A stretch of DNA of 64,000 bases from Siphonodentalium dalli. Its lineage: Eukaryota > Mollusca > Scaphopoda > Gadilida > Siphonodentaliidae. The position numbers and the translations under genes are program-made. This document shows, piece after piece, positions 58,181 through 64,000 of the stretch; position 1 is the stretch's first letter, and every line of letters starts with the position of its first letter. A model generated the notes under the pieces. That model saw nothing but the letters and a program-made list of their open reading frames with translations, made no database searches and was not told the origin of the DNA. The stretch is taken from NCBI GenBank assembly GCA_032622095.1, contig CP136061.1, forward strand, positions 34,725,797-34,789,796, given 5' to 3'.

Positions 58181-59257
58181 TCTATATTTGCGAATGTATG
58201 TCTGTCTGTCTGTGTTCTATAGACATTCACAGGGAACCATCTAGATGGCACCAAATGGGTCTAACAGGGGTAACTTTTTACGAGAAAGATAATGGTGCGG
58301 GTTAGAATTTTCTAAAATGACGCCGTTGTTGTCCGTGGCAGAAAAGGGGGGAGGAGCAGAATATTTTTTTGTCGCCGATTGCCACCAAACTTATATATAA
58401 TAATCCCCATGATATTACGAATATAATGGTGTGGTTTAAATACGTCAAACAAGGCGCCGTTTGAGTCAGGAATGCACGAAAGGGGAGAGGGGCACCAAAA
58501 TTGATAAAAAATAATTTTAGCGCCGATTTCGACCAAATTGATACACATTCTTCTCCATGATACAAAGAATCTAATTGTTTGATTTAAAGGCGCCAAATTG
58601 TTGTCGTTTGAGAGATTGGGGGGTGGGCACTAAATTTGATAAGAATTGGTTTAGTCGCCGATTGCCACCAAACTTATACAAAATCATCCACATGGTATGA
58701 GGAGTCTAATGGTGTGGCTGAAAGCTACCAAAAGTGGCGTTCGAGTCAGGGGTGCACTGAACGGGAGAGGAGCACCAAATTTATATTGTGTATTTTTAGC
58801 GCCAATTTCCACCAAATTGATACACCTTCTTATCCATGATACGAGGAATATAATCGTGTAATTTAAAGACGTCATATTGGCGCTGTTTGTGTGAGAGATG
58901 GTATAGGGGTGGGGTAGGCAATATATTTGATAAAAAATGGTTTAGTCGCCTATTAGCACCGAACTTATAAATAATCATCTCCATGATATATCTTGAGTCT
59001 AATTATGTGGTTTAAATATGTCAAAAGTGGGGCCATTCGAATCAGGGGTGCACATAGGGTGAGAGAGACACAAACATTTATAAACATTATGTTTAGCGCC
59101 GATTTCCACCAGATTGATACATTTTCTTCTCCGGATCCGAGGATTCTAATCGTGTGGTTTAAATACGCCTAATTATATAATTATTAAAACAACTAAATGG
59201 TTGAGAGCATCCATGGCTTCCGATTATTGGAAACTAATTATTCATAATTCCTTCAAA

Positions 59258-59600
59258 GTTTCATGAATGAACCACCTCAGAATTCCGTTACAACAAATAT
59301 AATCCTTCAAATTATTACAACACCTATTGTTTATCACTGAATGTTTCTCATTCACCACACCAGAAAGGCCTCTAGATGGGGACCAAAATATACTAATCGG
59401 ATTAAATACACCCCTGATACTTCGCAACACGACCTTTAGTCTACATTCCAACTTAGACATAATTCAACAATGTTATCTGCTATATTCTGCATTGTATTAC
59501 CACAATAAACTTTTCATGAGTGGTCCAGCCATTGTTCACACTGAATATCGAAAACAATTAACGCGGTCATAAAAAAGTACATACTGCATCAATGAGACAT
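59258..59600 (+). pseudogene. Relative of the 38.8-39.0 kb gene fragment
   Basis: DNA phrases shared with 38,800-39,030 in the same order are 'cctcagaattc', 'ttcaaattattacaa', 'ttctcattcaccacaccagaa', 'agtggtcca', 'ccattgtt' and 'caattaacgcggtcataa'. The homologous frame reads GPAIVHTEYRK where the paralog reads GPTIVDI, and it has extra sequence and frame breaks. It is a decayed copy lying between family B monomers and a Helitron-like 3' end. Confidence 0.5.
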
Positions 59601-61478
59601 CCGCGAAATTACGTCCGCTAATAAATACATTCTGAAAAAAGTCTAACAGGTACGCACAATGTGAATATGTATATATTAAATGATATTTCCCCCTTAGCTT
59701 CATTGTCAGGCAAAAAAAAAACAGCCTAACGGAATACACCCTATAGAGGGCGTAATGGTTTAGCTCAATCATCGCCATCAAAACCGCCATATTCTCAGGA
59801 CTGCAAGCTTTTCAGCTATACAATATTAGGGGACATTTGTGCCTGATGTTTTCTTGCAGCTTCATGGGAATATGCCATTAGAGTGTACTGGCCTATATAT
59901 TTCAGAATAATTTGTATGAAAACAAAGTCCATCTATTTTCCCATGTTCTTCTTAATAGTGATAAATATAGTTAATCTTAATATAGTTAATTTCTCACGTT
60001 CACCTAGTGTGATTGCCTTACGTGTAAGAAAAGATAAAACGGTACAATCATAACTTTAAGAGTCTTATGTACATGTACAATGAAAAGTGCGTTGTTCAAA
60101 TACATGGCATACTCACGTCGTTCCCCACTTAAATATCGCGGTATTGAGTCTCATCGTCTTTCTCGCGGGTGCAGTCTGGGTTAAGAGTATATCTCAACAA
60201 ATATCTGACAACGTATACACAACACAACAACGGGCACAATAATTCGGACCTCGTTGATAGGATATACTATTTAATTTCCAATTTACACATATATCATTAT
60301 TGACAGTTATATTATATTAAAAATTCGAATGATTTTACATTTTTGGAATAAGTTACGCGAACAGAGCTTTATTTGCACACTTAGCTGTCATAAGGGAGTA
60401 CAATAAGAATTGTTGCGAAATCTCTAGACAGACGAATTACGTACGACCTCATGCATACTCTATTTGTTTACATAAAACAAAACTCCCGATTTAAACTGTC
60501 ATTTGACTGTAATACAGCATTTACGATATACTCGAGTGAGTTGTAAATTGGGTTGTTGACAGTATCCGCCCCAGGCCAAGTGGTCCTGCTAATATGCTAT
60601 GATTATGGTGGTCATGCAATGATGCGGGTAGGGCAAACTGTTGCCGTTATTTTATCTAAAGTTGTAATTTTCGCGGTGTTTTGGCTAATCCGAGCGATTT
60701 GAGAGAAAAAAATCAGTGTGTATATGTAACATTCAAGAACATATAAATATTTGAAAGGCATAATAATGCATGCGAATAACCATCTTGCTTATATTCGATT
60801 TTCAACTAACACAACCAGTACTAAAAATATTTCGCAATAACTATGGTTTTGTATGTTTGATAATCATAATGGCTTTTCCTGTATATGTTCAGATTATCAG
60901 AAAAACCGCGAAAAAGAAATTAAAAACAAAAAACGTAACTTTTTATTAACAGCATCAGTTTGCCATAACAGCATCATAGCAATTCAGCAGGACACAACTG
61001 CATCATAACACATTAGTAGGACCATTTGACCAGGGGTGGTATCACGTTTTTCTTCGAAATATATATTTTCTCAAATAGAACGATTTTCCAAAAAAATATC
61101 GCGATGTATCAACCAATATGATATAGACATAATTATATATCACCGGCATATTCATATAGTGCTGGTTCATGTATATAAGTGTCAGCTTTTCTACCGGAAT
61201 GTTCACAGCGGATATCCAGTAAATTCTGGAACTATGAAAAAAGAAATCCGCAGTTGTAAATAAATAAATACTTCTTTATTAGTGGGACGGATTAATCGCG
61301 ATAAACAGTATGACAATCGCTCCGATCCGACAAGGTGAGCCACTACTGATATTCCATGTTTTGTGATGCTAGTTGGATATACAATTTATGAGAATACGTG
61401 TAACACTTTGAGCAAGAGTATCCTCTATTCCCACCAAATATCCACAGTATGCAAAGGGTTTCACATCACTTTAACCTG
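59601..61478. other. Noncoding sequence, no gene recognised
   Basis: AT-rich. No frame has a recognisable motif. It forms the interior of the proposed family B element. Confidence 0.45.
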
Positions 61479-61502
61479 GGCAACGCCGGGTAACCCTGCT
61501 AG

Positions 61503-61914
61503 TATATACTATATGCGACTGCATCCAATTTGGGTTTATTGTGATATCTTTAGTGTAGTTTTGTGGTTATGAGAGCTCATTTCCCCCTGATTTATGCTCC
61601 ATATGTGGTCTTCTCCTTTAAAATTTATATATGATTTCAAACAGGGGTGGCGCCAGGATATCCCCGACGCAGGGGCTATTGGATTCTCCAAACAGGGGGG
61701 ACGGGCTTTAGCTACCGGGTTGACCATTGAAGATCTCAACGACGGGGGTGGCTATCCTTCCCTGACAGGGTTGGGGATGTAGCCCCCTGACTCCTCCCCG
61801 GGTGCCACGCAACATAGTTTAGTATCGATGATTTCTCGTCTCCAGTGAACACAAGACCGCGCTCTCAGCATGGTGTGCCAAGTAGGGACATGGGTGTTAT
61901 GCAGGGGTCTTAAC
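61503..61914. other. Noncoding sequence with a GC-rich repeat-like segment
   Basis: The segment 61,640-61,810 ('ggtggcgccaggatatcccc', 'gatgtagccccctgactcc') looks like part of a dispersed repeat. No gene. Confidence 0.4.
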
Positions 61915-62475
61915 CCCCCCCCCAAACTGTAGTCAAACCTAATGCAACATTAATTGGAAAATTCACACCAAAATTAGGTTGAAATTGTTCTCGTAGTTTG
62001 ACTTTCCAACAATTTATTAGTGACGAATTTGTTGTTTTTAGACCAACATTTGCATATTTCCCTTTTATTTGCAAAATATTGGACTGAAATGGCAATTTTC
62101 AAGGGTGAGTGTCAGGTTAAAAATTTCCCCGAATTGGAAAGCTTGAGGCCAGTCTAGATGCTAGGATTGTCTAATTTTCATGTTCAGATTTTCGAAATGT
62201 TCTCACATCGGGCCTGACCATGGGCCGACCCGTGTGTTCTGTGCCCTTGCCAGTAGTTACTTTCTAATTAATTTAAGAACAAATTAATCGGGGTGTAAAT
62301 TTGTCTGGCGTTATACGACTAAATGTTAGGATTTTTTAATCTCATACTGGACCGAACCATCCTTTTCATCCCCCTGGTGGCCAGTGGCCACAAGACTATT
62401 GGTCCATTTAGAATAGGCTACCATCTAGTAGTATGTGAGGGAACATTTGGGGGAAATCAAAGCACCGGGGGGGGG
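61915..62475 (-). repeat. Interspersed repeat family A, minus-strand copy
   Basis: The reverse complement of the family A order: the inverted core near 61,950-61,990, then 'gatgctaggattgtc', then 'gaaatgttctcacatcggg', ending with 'gggggaaatcaaagcacc' and a long G run at 62,467-62,482. Confidence 0.75.
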
Positions 62476-62880
62476 GGGGGGGTGTGCACATTGAATTACG
62501 CAAACTTGTGGTTAAATGGGGTGGGCCCGTGGCAGTTGGAAATTCCAAGGTGGAGACCACCCCAACAAAAACCCTCTAGCCAAGTCCCGAGTGCCAAATA
62601 TCCCAGACTCAACCAGGGGTGCCCCTCGCGACTTATAAAAATAGGCCTATTTGTTTTCTCTCCGAGAATACGTTGCACCGGCGGCAATACATTGACCATA
62701 CTCTGAATGAAAACGCTTCTGTTGCAATCACACGGTAACGTCGTGCTGCAAGTTGGACGATAATTGTGTTTTAGAAATGATACGGAAGACCGATTGTCAA
62801 AAAAGGCAACATCAAAATACACAGGGCAATGCTTATCGATCCAAACTGTGGAGTGTGTGTTTCATTGTGTATTTCTCGCA
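62476..62880. other. Noncoding sequence, no gene recognised
   Basis: Begins after the G run. Nothing recognised. Confidence 0.4.
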
Positions 62881-64000
62881 TATACCCATGGTTATATATA
62901 AACGGGCTACGAGCATCTGACTGATAGTCGTTATAATAAAATGCAATAAAAGTATGTAAACCAACCACCTTGTACCACGCCGCTATGACCAGCCATGATA
63001 ACATACACATGACATGTTCAAACCGACCATGCAGACAGCGTTTAATGCAATATATATACGTACACCCCAACACTGTGCCACCCCTCTGTGACGATGTGAT
63101 CAGCACTGATGACGTACACATGAAATAATCAAATAGACCAGCCAATGCCCCCTGCAATATAAGTACGCACACCCTAACCCCATGTCTCTACACGGGACAT
63201 ATTGTGACATGTGAAAATATGCACATGAATTGTTCAAACATACATGGTCCCATCTAAGATATAGTTTGGGACTTCTGTCTGTCTCTTTGGTTGTGTGTTA
63301 GCTATGGCCGGGAAAACTGTCCGACGGATTTTGACGAAATTTGATACCTAGGGTTAATTTTGTCCAGGGAGTGTTCTGGACGGGTCAAATCGTGACTCCG
63401 ACCTGACCTTGGCCTTCAAAAAGGTCAATTCAAGATCAAATCGGATAAAACGGCGTACTTTTGACCGGGGAGTGTTTTGGACGGTACAAATCGTGACCCC
63501 GACTGGACCTTGTCCTTCAAAATTGTCAATTCAATGTCAAATCGCGAATTTTGACGGGATTTCGACAACATTCGATACCTAGGGTTACTTTTGTCAGGGG
63601 AGTGTTTTCGATGCGTCAAATCGTGACCCCAACCTTACATTGACTTTCAAAATTGTCAAATCAAGGTCAAATCGGGTAAAACCTGATGGATTTCGACGTG
63701 TACGTTTGTCCGGGAGTGTTTTGGTCGGGTCAAATCGTGACCCCGACCTGACCTTGATCTTCAAAATGGTCAATTCAATGTCAAATCGCGCAATTCGCCG
63801 AAAAGCAGAGGGAAAACAGCCCGGGCGAAGTCGGGTCCACCAGCTAGTGCAATATAAGTGCGTACACGTCAATCCCAAGTCGCCGCTTCCCTACATATAA
63901 CCAGTCGTGAGAACATGCAATGAAATTGTCAAACAGACCCGGAAGTGCCACAATCAATATTGGAAAAGCAGTACATACGTGCACCCAAATAGCCCCTCGC
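62881..64000 (+). repeat. Family E array, copy 2, interrupted by a Helitron
   Basis: It starts with the 46-bp motif in inverted orientation (62,882-62,927). Monomers then follow in the same order as 57,262-57,843, broken at 63,253-63,847 by the Helitron, and the array continues to the window edge. Confidence 0.85.
63253..63847 (+). mobile_element. Non-autonomous Helitron, 595 bp, with empty-site support
   Basis: It starts TCTAAGATATAG after A and ends CTAG before T. The 3' hairpin 'gcccgggcgaagtcgggt' lies 8 nt before CTAG. The flanks join as 'catggtccca' plus 'tgcaatataag', exactly the uninterrupted sequence of the paralogous array near 57,573. The body holds four tandem units of about 100-130 bp beginning 'gggagtgttttggacggg' and including 'tcaaatcgtgaccccgacc'. 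No protein is encoded. Confidence 0.9.

Larger units (their letters stand above)
58181..61502 (+). mobile_element. Family B Helitron-like element, copy 2
   Basis: The 5' end 'tctatatttgcgaatgtatg' is preceded by A. Six alternating monomers of about 145 bp follow (starts near 58,374, 58,521, 58,654, 58,799, 58,947 and 59,096). A candidate 3' end at 61,479-61,502 has the Helitron form: a hairpin 'acctgggcaacgccgggt', a 7-nt spacer, CTAG, then T. Whether both ends belong to one 3.3-kb element is an inference. No Rep/helicase is present. In this reading it carries a gene-like fragment at 59,258-59,600. Confidence 0.55.

Noticed and set aside
62323-62706. 127-codon plus-strand frame with a Gly run
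   Set aside because: The Gly run comes from a poly-G stretch at the end of a family A repeat. No domain, and the base run is assembly-sensitive.

Overview
This window looks like intergenic DNA from an animal nuclear genome. I found no intact host protein gene, no rRNA or tRNA gene, no operon structure and no prokaryotic signals. The repeat families fit a marine invertebrate: DIRS/Ngaro-type tyrosine-recombinase retrotransposons, a LINE with an L1-type ORF1, Helitrons whose bodies are tandem repeats, and noncoding units with strings such as gggagataactcc and gggccataactct near 31.4-31.8 kb. A mollusc, perhaps a bivalve, is my best guess, but this is an impression and was not tested.

Layout. 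1-13.3 kb holds old interspersed repeats: family A, a 356-bp tandem repeat, a TTAA-bounded foldback family, hairpins and minus-strand LINE ORF2 relics. 13.4-26.8 kb is one GC-rich minisatellite with a unit of about 140 bp. It was built by nested duplications of about 7 kb and 2.05 kb and is interrupted by a 0.79-kb inverted-repeat element. 26.8-29.8 kb is a separate array of about 550-bp units. 30.2-31.9 kb holds 293-bp tandem units between two copies of a near-palindrome. 33.8-39.3 kb contains foldbacks and a large inverted duplication. Both of its arms carry a short ORF that looks like the start of a type II membrane protein, probably a decayed gene fragment.

41.7-50.9 kb is a nest of insertions. 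A tandem-repeat Helitron-like element (family B) was hit by a nearly full-length LINE (42,816-50,655). The LINE's ORF1 was then hit by a 1.96-kb element with a TA target duplication (43,454-45,411), which in turn holds a family A copy. Deleting the TA element plus one TA rejoins ORF1 in frame, so the order of events can be read directly. 52.1-56.7 kb (minus strand) is a DIRS/Ngaro-type retroelement relic with gag, a same-frame TGA, a truncated reverse transcriptase, a tyrosine recombinase and an SGNH hydrolase.

57.3-64 kb holds two arrays of about 110-bp monomers that share a 46-bp inverted terminal motif, a second family B Helitron-like element (58,181-61,502) that appears to carry a piece of the 38-kb gene fragment, another family A copy, and a 595-bp Helitron (63,253-63,847). 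The Helitron's empty target site is preserved in the paralogous array at 57.58 kb.

Nothing here works as a host pathway. The genes belong to selfish elements, and every recognisable one has at least one inactivating lesion. The value of the window is its record of insertion order, array growth and possible capture of gene fragments.
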